From Scytonematopsis contorta HA4267-MV1 (GTDB lineage Bacteria > Cyanobacteriota > Cyanobacteriia > Cyanobacteriales > Nostocaceae), in assembly GCA_019359035.1 (NCBI GenBank), contig JAHHIC010000108.1:1-64000 (forward strand): DNA of 64,000 bases, read 5' to 3'. The position numbers and the translations under genes were made by a program. Position 1 is the stretch's first letter, and each line of letters opens with the position of its first letter. Shown here in pieces: positions 23,832 through 33,172 of the stretch. Under the pieces are notes generated by a model. It had not been told where the DNA came from, made no database searches, and saw nothing but the letters and a program-made list of their open reading frames with translations.

Positions 23832-25730
23832 ATGGAAGCATCTTTTGAAATCACTCTACAAATTGTAATTGCTGTTGTTGCTGGCATTGGTGCCCAAGTT
23901 TTGGCAGCATATATGAAAGTGCCTAGTATTGTTTTTTTGCTGTTGTTTGGCATTTTACTTGGGTCGGATGGTGTTGGGCTATTACATCCCCATGTTTTAG
24001 GTACTGGATTGGAAGTTATTGTCGCTTTGGGAACCGCCGTCATATTGTTTGAAGGCGGTTTAAATCTTGATTGGAGAGAAATCAAAGTTTCTAGCAGTTT
24101 GCAGCTACTTGTGAGTTTAGGAGCGCTTGTTACCCTGATAGGTGCTAGTATGGCTGCTCACTGGTTGTCTGAATTTCCTTGGCCGATTGCTTTTCTTTAT
24201 GCTTCGATTGTTGTGGTCACTGGCCCGACGGTTATTAGTCCTCTACTGAAGCAAATTAATGTAGATAGGCAAGTTGCAACGCTTTTGGAAGGGGAAGGGG
24301 TTTTAATTGACCCTGTGGGAGCTATTTTAGCGTTTGTGGTTTTGGATACGATTTTAAACAACGATACTGACCCTGTTAACGCTTTTTTTGGTTTGTCGAT
24401 ACGTCTCGGTCTGGGTGCTGCTCTGGGTGCTTTTGGTGGTATTGCTATGAGTCTGATTTTTAAACATGCTCATATGCTGTCGTTGGAATTGAAAAATCTG
24501 GTAGTTTTGGCTGTGCTGTGGGGATTGTTTACTCTCGCTCAAATGATTCGCAGCGAGTCGGGACTGATGACTACCGTTGTTGCAGGATTGGTATTTGCTA
24601 ATTCTTCTGTGCCGGAAGAGCGTTTGTTACGTCGCTTTAAAGGTCAATTGACGATTTTATGTGTTTCCGTACTATTTATTTTGCTTGCTGCTGACCTTTC
24701 AATTGATAGTGTATTTGCTTTGGGATGGGGTAGTTTAGCTACTGTTGTGGTGATAATGTTCGTTGTTCGCCCCGTAAATATTTTATTATGTACTTGGAAT
24801 AGTGAACTCAATTGGCGACAAAAGGTTTTTTTAAGTTGGGTTGCTCCTAGAGGTATTGTTTGTGCTTCGATTGCTTCGTTGTTCGCAATTTTGCTGACAC
24901 AGCGCAATATTAACGGTGGTGACTCTATTAAGGCTTTAGTTTTTTTGACGATTCTCATCACTGTTTTTTGCCAAGGTCTAACCGCTGGTTGGGTTGCTAA
25001 GTGCCTAAGAATTACTTCTAAACAAGCAAAAGGTGCAGTTATTGTTGGTTGCAATCCATTAAGTTTATTGATTGCTCGTTTCTTTCAACAACGCGGCGAG
25101 AGCGTAGTAATGATTGATACTGATTCTGAATATTGTGTCCAAGCTGAAGCCCAAGATTTAAAAGTAATTGCCAGTAGTGCGTTAGACGAAGGTGTGTTAG
25201 AAGATGCTGGTATAGACTCAGTAGGCACTTTTTTAGCAATGACCAGCTATGGTGAGGTAAATTTTGTTTTAGCTCAGCGTGCTGTTGAAGAGTTTAATCC
25301 ACCAAATACTTTGGCTGTTTTTCCCCGCGACCCACAAGCAACTAATGTTAATCAAAAAGTTTATCAAGCTTTTGCTTCCGATTTAACAATCAAAACTTGG
25401 AACGAATATCTGAATGATGGACGAGTTAAGTTGGGGGTTACGACTTTAGCGGAAGCAGAAATTTCTACCCAGCAAGACTACCTCCGAGAATTAATTCGTG
25501 CTGGACAAATGTTGCCTTTAATGGTAGAACGCGAAGATAATCTTAATGTTATGCCCGCAACTTTAGAATGGGAAGTGGGTGACCGGATTATTTATTTACT
25601 GCATGACCCGAAACCGACGCTCTTACAACGGTTGTCTGGTGGGAAACAACAATTAAAAAATCTCTCCCTGGAAACTTTGCCAGAGGTTGAGCAAGTAGCG
25701 TTGGAAAAATTTCTAATTCGTAAGTCGTAA
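23832..25730 (+). CDS. CPA1-type cation/proton antiporter with RCK domains
   Basis: 632 aa. About twelve membrane helices (8-390) contain the CPA fold, with FLLLFGILLGSDGVGLL, FEGGLNLDWREI and GVLIDPVGAILAF. A TrkA-N (RCK_N) domain follows (GAVIVGCNPLSLLIARFFQQRGESVVMIDTDS, about 398-500), then a C-terminal RCK_C-like part. It exchanges Na+ or K+ for H+ across the cytoplasmic or thylakoid membrane, and the RCK part senses nucleotide or ions. Single gene with its own promoter region. Confidence 0.92.
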   Translation: MEASFEITLQIVIAVVAGIGAQVLAAYMKVPSIVFLLLFGILLGSDGVGLLHPHVLGTGLEVIVALGTAVILFEGGLNLDWREIKVSSSLQLLVSLGALVTLIGASMAAHWLSEFPWPIAFLYASIVVVTGPTVISPLLKQINVDRQVATLLEGEGVLIDPVGAILAFVVLDTILNNDTDPVNAFFGLSIRLGLGAALGAFGGIAMSLIFKHAHMLSLELKNLVVLAVLWGLFTLAQMIRSESGLMTTVVAGLVFANSSVPEERLLRRFKGQLTILCVSVLFILLAADLSIDSVFALGWGSLATVVVIMFVVRPVNILLCTWNSELNWRQKVFLSWVAPRGIVCASIASLFAILLTQRNINGGDSIKALVFLTILITVFCQGLTAGWVAKCLRITSKQAKGAVIVGCNPLSLLIARFFQQRGESVVMIDTDSEYCVQAEAQDLKVIASSALDEGVLEDAGIDSVGTFLAMTSYGEVNFVLAQRAVEEFNPPNTLAVFPRDPQATNVNQKVYQAFASDLTIKTWNEYLNDGRVKLGVTTLAEAEISTQQDYLRELIRAGQMLPLMVEREDNLNVMPATLEWEVGDRIIYLLHDPKPTLLQRLSGGKQQLKNLSLETLPEVEQVALEKFLIRKS

Positions 25731-25743
25731 AAAACCCCATAAG

Positions 25744-26075
25744 AACCCCACCCCCAACCCCCTCCCCGCAAGCGGGGAGGGGGCTACGATTTTCTCAGTT
25801 TTTACTAATTTTCATAGTTTTTTCTCGTTTTTTCTCGTTATTGCCATATTTTGAGAGCGAGGGCAATACTTGTCGGTTAAGAAAATTCGGTAACCCAAAA
25901 ACCTTGTAGAGACCGTATTAATCCGGTCTCTACATACCCTGAATCAACACGAAAAATCCTTAACCGAGCAGTATTGAGAGCGAGGGGACAAAGGAAAAAG
26001 AGGACGACGGAAAAAGAAAAGCACAAAAATCGTAGCCCCCTCCCCGTATGCGGGGAGGGGGTTGGGGATGGGGTT
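25744..26075. mobile_element. MITE-like element with about 50-bp terminal inverted repeats
   Basis: The left end (25744-25793) and the right end (26026-26075) are near-perfect inverted copies, each itself holding a CCCCTCCCCGC palindrome. Between them are an inverted GGTTAAG/CTTAACC pair and a GTAGAGACC palindrome variant, and no ORF. The ends also occur singly at 38990-39030. Confidence 0.65.
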
Positions 26076-26103
26076 CGCTTTGTTAGGACGAGTGATATAT
26101 AAG

Positions 26104-26760
26104 CTAAACCATCTGGTTAGCAGAAGAATCTCCTTGCTCAGCAATCTCAGACATTTCGGAAACGAGCATTTCTTTGCTCATTTGTCTTTCTTGCCACAAC
26201 AAACCACCTAAATGCACCAAAGCAACAACAATTGATGCAACCGAAAGAATATAACTGTGTATAGCGAAAAGATGTTCAACTGTGATACTGCTTACACCAT
26301 TACCACCAGTAAGAATATCGCGTAACTGATTACCAATAAAAGGAATAGCTTGAATAGTGCCTAACTCAATATTAAAACGCCAGTAACCTTCCTGAGTCCA
26401 CCCTAAAATCATTGCTGTCCAATCTAAACCAATAGCTGTAAGGACTAAGAAAATTCCACTAATCCAAGCAGTCAACCAACTCTTGCGGAACTGTCTGCCC
26501 AAAAACATCACCACAATTTGAACTAAACCACAAACAATAAGTGCATTTCCTGCAAAACTGTGGGCTTTGAGGAACAACCAACCATTATTCACCGTTTCGC
26601 TAATAGTTTTCAAAGAATTATACGCACCCCCCGCTGTCGGTTGATAGTAAAAAGACAGCAATACCCCACTAATCGCAGCTATCAAGCTCAGGGTAAGAAT
26701 TGCCACAGATAGTACAGTTGATATTCTTCGTAGCCTAAAATCCAAAAGTGTGGTCTGCAT
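26104..26760 (-). CDS. cytochrome b6-like membrane protein
   Basis: 218 aa with four membrane helices, as in the N-terminal cytochrome b domain. Helix D keeps two His 15 apart (IHSYIL...ALVHL), matching the b6 ligands. Helix B keeps the first His (KAHSFAGN) but has Gln where the second is expected 14 residues on (GLVQIV). So one heme site has both His and the other is altered. No petD follows. It may serve in an alternative quinol or electron route; that is inference. The C-terminal tail is short and acidic. Confidence 0.82.
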   Translation of the reverse strand: MQTTLLDFRLRRISTVLSVAILTLSLIAAISGVLLSFYYQPTAGGAYNSLKTISETVNNGWLFLKAHSFAGNALIVCGLVQIVVMFLGRQFRKSWLTAWISGIFLVLTAIGLDWTAMILGWTQEGYWRFNIELGTIQAIPFIGNQLRDILTGGNGVSSITVEHLFAIHSYILSVASIVVALVHLGGLLWQERQMSKEMLVSEMSEIAEQGDSSANQMV

Positions 26761-26919
26761 TGCTCTTTCCCCTTAAGTTTTTCTTAAATATGTAGTTATG
26801 TTACGATTATAGCTACGTTTTATTGATAAAAGTTTTTTTTTATTAATTTTGTTAAAAAAAATATTCCTTAAAAGATAAAGCATAGCCACATTCTCAATTA
26901 AGAAATAATACTTATGCAA

Positions 26920-27633
26920 TTAAGTTAAATAAGAGACCCATTCTTGCAATATTTCTGGTGACCCATACCAATTATTAGGGTTGCGTGGAGAGTGCCTGAC
27001 GGCTTCAATGACAATATTTTCAGCGCCTTGTAAATGTGCAGCTTCTATAGGCGTGATACCATCTCCCCAGGTATTACCTTGACCACAGGTTAGTTGATAG
27101 CTACTATAAGCCAACCAGCTACCAGGACGCCTTTGCCCAAAGATAGATTTTCCTGCGATACAAACGTAACGAACATTTTGGTAAAACGCACCAGGGTAAT
27201 TATTGTTAACAAAATCCAGGCTCCAGCGCGTCCAACGCTCCTGACTGATATGGGGTGTACCTAAGGTGATTAATGTTGCGACTGTGGGATGAGCGTTAAA
27301 AATTGACTCTTTAATTACACTCGCTAGTCCTCCATTTCGTCCATCACCGTAAGATTTTTCTCCAAGATAGATACGCGATATCCAACCACCAGCCGAATGA
27401 CCAATTAAATTGATTTGCTGTGTTTGATATTGCTGTAACATTCCCTTGACTGTTTGGTCTAACAGTTGCAGAATAGGCGTTACGGGTCGTCCACCAAAAG
27501 TGACTAACCAATCGCGTTGTCGTAAAGGCACGGTACAAGTGGGAAAGCCTAGTCGAACCAAAGAATTTTCGAGTGCGCGGTAAGCTTCAGCACCTTCTAA
27601 AAAACCGGGTAGAATAACTGTTGGTAAGGGCAT
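26920..27633 (-). CDS. alpha/beta hydrolase, lipase-like
   Basis: 237 aa. Nucleophile elbow GHSAGGW (near 98-104), oxyanion region LPGFLEGAEAY at the start, a WGDGITP acidic-residue segment and a late His (VRHSPRNP). This resembles the PGAP1/EstA lipase group. It would hydrolyse esters in the cytosol, as no signal peptide is visible. Single gene. Substrate unknown. Confidence 0.85.
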   Translation of the reverse strand: MPLPTVILPGFLEGAEAYRALENSLVRLGFPTCTVPLRQRDWLVTFGGRPVTPILQLLDQTVKGMLQQYQTQQINLIGHSAGGWISRIYLGEKSYGDGRNGGLASVIKESIFNAHPTVATLITLGTPHISQERWTRWSLDFVNNNYPGAFYQNVRYVCIAGKSIFGQRRPGSWLAYSSYQLTCGQGNTWGDGITPIEAAHLQGAENIVIEAVRHSPRNPNNWYGSPEILQEWVSYLT

Positions 27634-28396
27634 CTAAGATTTATACTTGCTGATTATAGATTTAAGGCTTTGAGTTAGACTTTAGTCTTCTAGATTACAC
27701 GTAAGTATATATTGTATGTAAGGTAAAAATTATTATCTCATCTGGGTTCACTTGCTGATTGCTAGTTACTAAGATGATTTTTAAGCGGTTGCGTATATAA
27801 TAGGGTATGCGGGCTGTGACACCTCAACTCTTCTTGTCAACCTTTGCTAGAAGGTAAAGAATGGGGAGTTTGTAAGGAAGCATATCGCGGTGGGACTACC
27901 CTATATGTTTAGACGTCAAGCAATAAGAATTTAGTAATTAAGAACGAAATCTCACAGCAGGATAAAAAGTTATGCTCTTTTTCTCTAGCAAAGAGTGGGA
28001 AACAAAGGTTGGGAAAGCCAGTAATTTACGTTTTTTGAAAATTTAGTTCATAATAAGCGATTGCTGATACAAAAACATGAAAATAAATCTTTCTCATTTA
28101 CCATGTGTAATTCCCGCTCCCCATCCCCACTCCCTACTCCACAATTATAAGAAAAAATAGATATTAATAAACAATAACTCTAGCTAAAAATTAAGATAAT
28201 CTTTTTATGTAGCGCAACTTTCAGATACAGTCAGCCGTCGTTTGAGAGAATAATAACAGTAAAAATTGGCTACTACCCTGTTTAAATTTAAAAAGTCAGA
28301 AGTTAATATCAATAGACAGGAAACTGTCCCTATATTACTTGCTTCAAAAATAAAATTGTTATTGAATTGAACTGAGTGGAGTGAACGAGAAAAACT
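27634..28396. other. 763-bp intergenic stretch
   Basis: It holds a possible structured RNA at 27801-27907 and a short CCCCACTCC repeat near 28110-28140. Otherwise AT-rich, with no coding signal. Confidence 0.5.
27801..27907 (+). ncRNA. possible structured RNA closed by an 8-bp helix
   Basis: ATAGGGTA and TACCCTAT close the unit. Inside, CACC/GGTG, AACTC/GAGTT and ACCTT/AAGGT can stack towards the centre. About 107 nt. It is not recognised as SRP RNA, 6S RNA, tmRNA or a known riboswitch. The strand is a guess. Confidence 0.3.
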
Positions 28397-30313
28397 ATGA
28401 CTAATGTTTCTGTGCTGAAAAGTATACCCGATTTTTTAGGTCAACCAGCTGGAATCGCTGCTATAGCATCGATAGGTATTCATGGTGCCATTGCCTTTCT
28501 GTTGCCATTAGTATCGGTAAATTCCACCAAAAATTCACCCAAACCCCAAGCTAGCGTGGGAATGGTGGAATTAACACCCTCAGAAAAAAGCCGTGTACCC
28601 CAACCTGGCTTACCTTCTCCGGTGCCTTTAAAAGGACAACTCCCCCAAGTTCCAAGACTTGCACCAATTCCTCAAGGTAAAGCAGGTGAATTACCACCTC
28701 CTGGTCTCAGCGCATTGTCACCAAACGGACTACCACCAGGTCTATCATCAACAGCACTCTCTTCATTACCATCAAATACTCCAGCACCTCCAGCGGATTC
28801 AGCTACTAGCTTGATAATGCCTCCCATCAAAACTGACCTGAGCAAGCTGAGTATTCCAGCAATGCCAAGAACAGGACAGTCGGTGCGGATAAGTCCCAGA
28901 AGAAGAGGAGAAGTCCAAATAGACCCCTCTTTCATCGGTTCTAGTAGAACAAGAACACCGAGTTTCACTAATAGCCAACCGCAAATCGGACGCTCCCAAA
29001 CACCGCTACCAGTAGACAGAATTCCGGAAGTCAGCAGAACCCCAGAATTTCAAACCCCAAGAACTGACGCAATACTTCAAACCCCAAGTCCAAACCCTTC
29101 TGACAGTATGCCATTTACTCCAGGGGCTGGAAATACTGTTCCGGATGGAACTGGAACACAAATGGCTCAAAATCTTCCCCCAGGTGCTTCTCAAAATCCA
29201 GACTTGATAGCCCCTGTAGGAGAGGCTCCACAAGTTAACGGAAGTAACGTAAATTTAGCCGCAAACGGTAGTAATTTACCTCAGTTTTCAGGTGGAACAG
29301 CACCGTCGTTACCCACATCTGGACTTCGCTTACCAGCTTCTGGAACCCCAGGAACTTCAGGAGTTACATCACCAGGCACAATTCAAACAATGGGTGAGAT
29401 TAAAACTCTGGAACAGCAATTTAAGAAAGTTCGAGAGCAATACCCCAATTTTGTAACAGGTAAACCCTTCTCATTAGCACTAAATAAACCTGTTTTACAA
29501 GGTAAAACCATTAGAGGAGGTTTAGTAATAGATGAAAAAGGTCGGATTGATTTTCTAGAATTTTTAGGTGAATCAGTGTCACCAGAAGTCAACGAAGCCG
29601 TTAAACAAAGCTTACGGGAACATTTCAAAGAAAATACCCCCGCAACATCCAGCAAACCAACATATTACACATTTAGTGTGACACCTTCTGCCGGAAGCGG
29701 TAACACCCAAGCGACAGTAGAGAAAAAACCTACACCATCTTCAATTAGTCCACAACCATCAGAAGCACGGACAGAAGCTACAAACAATCAAGTTACAAAC
29801 AATCAAAATCGACCCTTACAAGAATCAACCGTTATACCTCTTGCTGGTTCACCTGTTCCATCAGCGACTCCATCTGCAAAACCAGAATCTGGGGAGCAGA
29901 GCAGAATAAATCGATTTGTTCCCATACCAAGAGCAACTTCTCAGCCATTTATAGGTGGTACGCAACAGGGGAATAATTCTTCCGCTGCATCAGAAATACC
30001 AGTTGGACAACGAGTTCCCACTGAAGTTCCATTTACTCAAACTACGAAAAATCCAGCTTCGGAGTCATTAAATAGAACCAACACATCGGTTTCCACGCAA
30101 GAGTCTACAATTAGACGATTACGAGATTCCCAGATGAGAAATAACTCATTACCCACACCTGCTCCGGAAACAACTGCAAAACCAACCGCATCCCCAGAAG
30201 CGCAAGTGAGCAGCAACAATCAACCTACATCCTCCACTGATTCCAGCAAAAAACTAATCAGAAGGCTGCGGGAATTTAAAGAACAAAGAGAAAACCTAAA
30301 TCAACAAAGATAA
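28397..30313 (+). CDS. TonB-like energy transducer
   Basis: 638 aa. One N-terminal membrane helix (AGIAAIASIGIHGAIAFLLPLV) carries the His often seen in TonB. A very long Pro/Ser/Thr-rich, low-complexity periplasmic linker follows. A compact TonB_C-like domain (about 335-435: GKPFSLALNKPVLQGKTIRGGLVIDEKGRIDFLEFLGES) sits before a second disordered tail with basic ends. TonB proteins pass ExbBD energy to outer-membrane siderophore receptors. The domain is central rather than terminal, which is typical of some cyanobacterial versions. No ExbBD genes lie nearby. Confidence 0.8.
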   Translation: MTNVSVLKSIPDFLGQPAGIAAIASIGIHGAIAFLLPLVSVNSTKNSPKPQASVGMVELTPSEKSRVPQPGLPSPVPLKGQLPQVPRLAPIPQGKAGELPPPGLSALSPNGLPPGLSSTALSSLPSNTPAPPADSATSLIMPPIKTDLSKLSIPAMPRTGQSVRISPRRRGEVQIDPSFIGSSRTRTPSFTNSQPQIGRSQTPLPVDRIPEVSRTPEFQTPRTDAILQTPSPNPSDSMPFTPGAGNTVPDGTGTQMAQNLPPGASQNPDLIAPVGEAPQVNGSNVNLAANGSNLPQFSGGTAPSLPTSGLRLPASGTPGTSGVTSPGTIQTMGEIKTLEQQFKKVREQYPNFVTGKPFSLALNKPVLQGKTIRGGLVIDEKGRIDFLEFLGESVSPEVNEAVKQSLREHFKENTPATSSKPTYYTFSVTPSAGSGNTQATVEKKPTPSSISPQPSEARTEATNNQVTNNQNRPLQESTVIPLAGSPVPSATPSAKPESGEQSRINRFVPIPRATSQPFIGGTQQGNNSSAASEIPVGQRVPTEVPFTQTTKNPASESLNRTNTSVSTQESTIRRLRDSQMRNNSLPTPAPETTAKPTASPEAQVSSNNQPTSSTDSSKKLIRRLREFKEQRENLNQQR

Positions 30314-30390
30314 AGGTAACTAGTGGTTTATCTACCACAAGCAGCTTTGATAGGTAGATAAATCACATGTACCCGCTATTAAACCTAAAC

Positions 30391-30744
30391 CTACTTAACT
30401 TCCCACCCCTGTTCTGCTTTTTGAAATACATAAGCAGATACCTCTAATAATTCTTCTGGACTCAATTTAGCTTTAAAAGATGGCATCGCATTTTTGCCAT
30501 TTTTGATTTGATTTGCAATCGCATTAATTGAGTCAGTTTTATAATTTTCTAGGTACAACTCCAAGGCTTCTTTTTGCAAATTTTTTTCAGCAATTAAAAT
30601 ATTCCCACCACCGATATGGCAAGAAGCACAGTTTGCGTTAAAAATTTTAGCTCCATTTGATATTTCTGCGGCTCGTGCTGGACTAGTAAATATAAAATTA
30701 AATAGAATTAATACCAAAAGTATGATATAAAAAATTTTTCTCAA
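30391..30744 (-). CDS. petJ: cytochrome c6-like soluble c-type cytochrome
   Basis: About 117 aa from the TTG at 30744, which has AGGAG 6 bp upstream. The upstream ATG would spoil the signal peptide. Signal peptide RKIFYIILLVLILFNFIFTSPARA, then one heme site CASCH and a distal Met in KNAMPSF. It carries electrons from b6f to photosystem I or to oxidase in the thylakoid lumen. It lies in line with plastocyanin and PsbV genes. It could be one of the divergent c6 forms (c6B/C). Confidence 0.85.
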   Translation of the reverse strand: MRKIFYIILLVLILFNFIFTSPARAAEISNGAKIFNANCASCHIGGGNILIAEKNLQKEALELYLENYKTDSINAIANQIKNGKNAMPSFKAKLSPEELLEVSAYVFQKAEQGWEVK

Positions 30745-30867
30745 GAGATTCTCCTCGCAATAAGCTTCCAGCAACTAATAAAAACAGCCTCCAAAACTAT
30801 TCTATGGTTGCCATAAGCCTAATGGATGTAGTTCTATCTACCTTTACCATTTATTTGGAATTTGTTG

Positions 30868-31020
30868 ACGGATGACTGTTGATGGGTGACTGTTGACGGA
30901 TGACTGTTGACGGTTGATGGAAATAATACTTATAGAAAACCAACACATCTAGAACATTTACATTCAACAACCAACAGTCAACAACCAACAGTCAACAACC
31001 AACAGTCAACAAATTTATTC
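30868..31020. repeat. GTTGACGGATGACT and CAACAGT heptamer repeats
   Basis: TTGACGG/TGACTGT units (30868-30920) and CAACAGTCAACAAC units (30965-31020) lie between the cytochrome and plastocyanin genes. The latter touch the plastocyanin stop codon. Confidence 0.8.
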
Positions 31021-31428
31021 AACAGTCAGTTTACCAACCATACCAGCACCGCGATGAGGTTCACAGTAGAAGGTATATTGACCTGGTGCTGTGTCTGCGG
31101 GTAAGGTAGTCTCGTAATCTTGACCGGGACTCATCAGCAATTGCTTGTGAGTTAAAGCTTTTGCCAAGTCTCCACCTTTGGAGTCAAAAACTACGTTGTG
31201 GGGAGGAACTTTATTATTCACCCATTTGATGGTGTCACCAGCTTTAACAGTAAGTTTTGCTGGTTCAAACGCTAACATTCCCTTATCGTTACCTAATTTA
31301 ACGGTATACGTTTCAGCCGCAGCAGTGGGAGCGAAAACCGCGAAACTGCTAACAACTAGAAACATTGTTAACATAACTAAACTTAAACGCCGCAAGTTTG
31401 CAGCGAAATTTTCCATAACCTGTTTCAT
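31015..31428 (-). CDS. petE: plastocyanin
   Basis: 137 aa. Signal sequence ending PTAAA-ET, then a cupredoxin of about 100 residues. The type 1 copper ligands are His in VPPHNVVFD and Cys, His and Met in [12 protein letters not shown]. It shuttles electrons from cytochrome b6f to photosystem I in the lumen. It is in tandem with a c6-like cytochrome gene, its functional substitute when copper is low, so opposite copper regulation would be expected. No operator was identified. Confidence 0.95.
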   Translation of the reverse strand: MKQVMENFAANLRRLSLVMLTMFLVVSSFAVFAPTAAAETYTVKLGNDKGMLAFEPAKLTVKAGDTIKWVNNKVPPHNVVFDSKGGDLAKALTHKQLLMSPGQDYETTLPADTAPGQYTFYCEPHRGAGMVGKLTVE

Positions 31429-31555
31429 GAGTCGCTCCTAACAAACAGTCTTAGTCTTTCTACTCTTATTTTAAATGCAATTTGAACGAAATATGACAAG
31501 CTGTCGTAGAAGTTTTTTGTTTGGGAGTAGGGAGTGGGTTTTACCTTAAATAGTA

Positions 31556-31597
31556 CCCCCCCTTCCCTAGTAGGGAAGGGGGTTGGGGGGTTAGGTC
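31556..31597. repeat. REP-like palindrome
   Basis: CCCCCCTTCCCTAGTAGGGAAGGGGG-type palindrome just after the PsbV gene end. It may also terminate transcription. Confidence 0.7.
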
Positions 31598-31603
31598 TCT
31601 TCT

Positions 31604-32095
31604 TTAGTAGTAGATTTTACCGCCACCCCATTTGTCACCGAGAATCTTAGGTTGCAGGAGAATATGACCTGCAATAGCCTTTAAATCCTCGTCGCTTAAG
31701 TTACGCATTTCCGTAAAAATATCAGCGCTCTTAATGCTGGGGTGTAATTCGGAAATTTCTTCCTCCCCGTCATAGGTGGTCGGATTTTTCATATAATCCA
31801 CCAGTGCTTCAACATTATTACGAGGTGGTGTAGCTAGTGCCAGAGCTTCTGGTTCTAATCCAACGTTTTGGTTGGTCTTGGTAACGCCACCAGCGTGACA
31901 TTGGGCACAAGCATATTGAAATAAACTTTTGCCCTCTTTAACTTGTTTAAGGCTGAGTGTAATGTTGTCGCCTTTATCATTTAATGGCAGAGTGCGGGTT
32001 TCTTTATCCAATCCTACAGCTTGCGCGTTGGAGACAGCTAACTGAAACGTCAGCAAAACAGCTGCCACTAAGATGCCAATTAATCTTCTAAACAT
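31604..32095 (-). CDS. psbV: photosystem II cytochrome c550
   Basis: 163 aa. Signal peptide (LIGILVAAVLLTFQLAVSNAQA) and mature start VGLDKETRTLPLN. Heme motif CAQCH with the following AGGVTKTNQNVGL, and a second axial His in the segment ELHPSIKSADIF. The C-terminus WGGGKIYY is typical. An extrinsic lumenal subunit that stabilises the Mn4CaO5 cluster of photosystem II. No psbV2 follows. Confidence 0.95.
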   Translation of the reverse strand: MFRRLIGILVAAVLLTFQLAVSNAQAVGLDKETRTLPLNDKGDNITLSLKQVKEGKSLFQYACAQCHAGGVTKTNQNVGLEPEALALATPPRNNVEALVDYMKNPTTYDGEEEISELHPSIKSADIFTEMRNLSDEDLKAIAGHILLQPKILGDKWGGGKIYY

Positions 32096-32508
32096 TTTTT
32101 CCCCTTAAAGATTTTCACGCTCAACACAGCTAATAAAGATTGCGGTACTTAATCTTTGGCTGTTGACAGTTGACTGTTGACAGTTGACTGTTAACGGTTG
32201 ACAGTTGACAGTTGACTGTTTTTAGCCATTAGCCATACACCAAATGCTTGTTTGGTTACAGAAAAAAGATAAAGTCGCTGTAATACAAATATCATGTTCA
32301 GAGTGCAATTTGTCGCCTAAACTACTGGGAGTGGGGAGTGGGGGAAACAATTCGCAATTTGAAATTTGCAATTCGCAATTAATTGATAATTGGGAGTCGA
32401 GAGCGGGGGAGATGAGGGGATGAGGGGTATGGGGGAGTTAACCGTTAACAGTCAACAGTCAACCGTCAACAGTCAACAGTGAACAGTCAACTTTCAGAAA
32501 TTATCAAA
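32096..32508. repeat. mixed heptamer repeats
   Basis: TTGACAG/TTGACTG units (32158-32220), CAATTCG units (32348-32380) and TCAACAG units (32440-32485). The first ten codons of the open frame of the next gene are pure repeat, so its real start is the ATG at 32509. Confidence 0.75.
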
Positions 32509-33093
32509 ATGGCTCATGGTCAAGCGACTCCAGATGCTGAGGTTGTTTTGTACCATAATTTTTTTTCTCAGCCAGAAAGTCAGGCTTTTTTTCAAGAATT
32601 GTTAAGAGGGATAAATTGGCGACACGATAAGATAAAAGTATATGGTAAAGAATTTGACCAACCTCGCTTGACTGCTTGGTATGGTGATGAGGGGAAGTCC
32701 TATTGTTATTCTGGTATCACAATGCATCCTGAGACTTGGACTCCCACTTTAATTGCAATCAAGAGTCGGATAGAAACCACTGAGCAAGTCAAATTTAATA
32801 GCGTGCTTCTTAATCTTTACCGTCACGGAAAAGACAGCATGTCCTGGCACAGTGATGATGAACAGGAATTAGGGAAGAATCCAATTATTGCCTCAGTCAG
32901 CTTTGGGGAAACGAGAAGATTTTTATTGAGGCACAAATTTGATAAAAGTTTACCAAAAGTAGAGATAAAGTTAACAAATGGTAGCCTTTTGATAATGAGA
33001 GGAACAACGCAGCACTTTTGGCAGCACCAAATACCCAAGGGGGGTAAATTCCTACAGGAAAGAATCAATTTGACTTTTAGAAGAATTTGTTGA
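32509..33093 (+). CDS. AlkB-like 2-oxoglutarate/Fe(II) dioxygenase
   Basis: About 194 aa. Iron ligands are HSD (in SWHSDDEQELG) and a late His (HFWQHQIPKG). The 2OG-binding Arg is in ERINLTFR. PRLTAWYGDEGKSYCYSG and NSVLLNLYRHGKDSM are typical of the ALKBH2/3-like group. It repairs alkylated bases in DNA or RNA by oxidative demethylation. It is a single gene set among repeats, with the start moved to the ATG at 32509. Confidence 0.92.
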   Translation: MAHGQATPDAEVVLYHNFFSQPESQAFFQELLRGINWRHDKIKVYGKEFDQPRLTAWYGDEGKSYCYSGITMHPETWTPTLIAIKSRIETTEQVKFNSVLLNLYRHGKDSMSWHSDDEQELGKNPIIASVSFGETRRFLLRHKFDKSLPKVEIKLTNGSLLIMRGTTQHFWQHQIPKGGKFLQERINLTFRRIC

Positions 33094-33172
33094 TGGGAGA
33101 GTTGGGGGTGGGGAGTTGGGAGTGGTAATTAGCAATTGCGAATTGCGAACTGCGAACTGCGAATTGATTTCC

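Noticed and set aside
27801-27907. Identification as SRP (4.5S) RNA
   Set aside because: AGGAAGCA is present, but the required GGUCAGG / GGAAGG tetraloop arrangement is not.
28672-28968. Minus-strand 98-aa ORF within the TonB-like gene
   Set aside because: Opposite-frame shadow of a Pro/Ser-rich region without a ribosome site.
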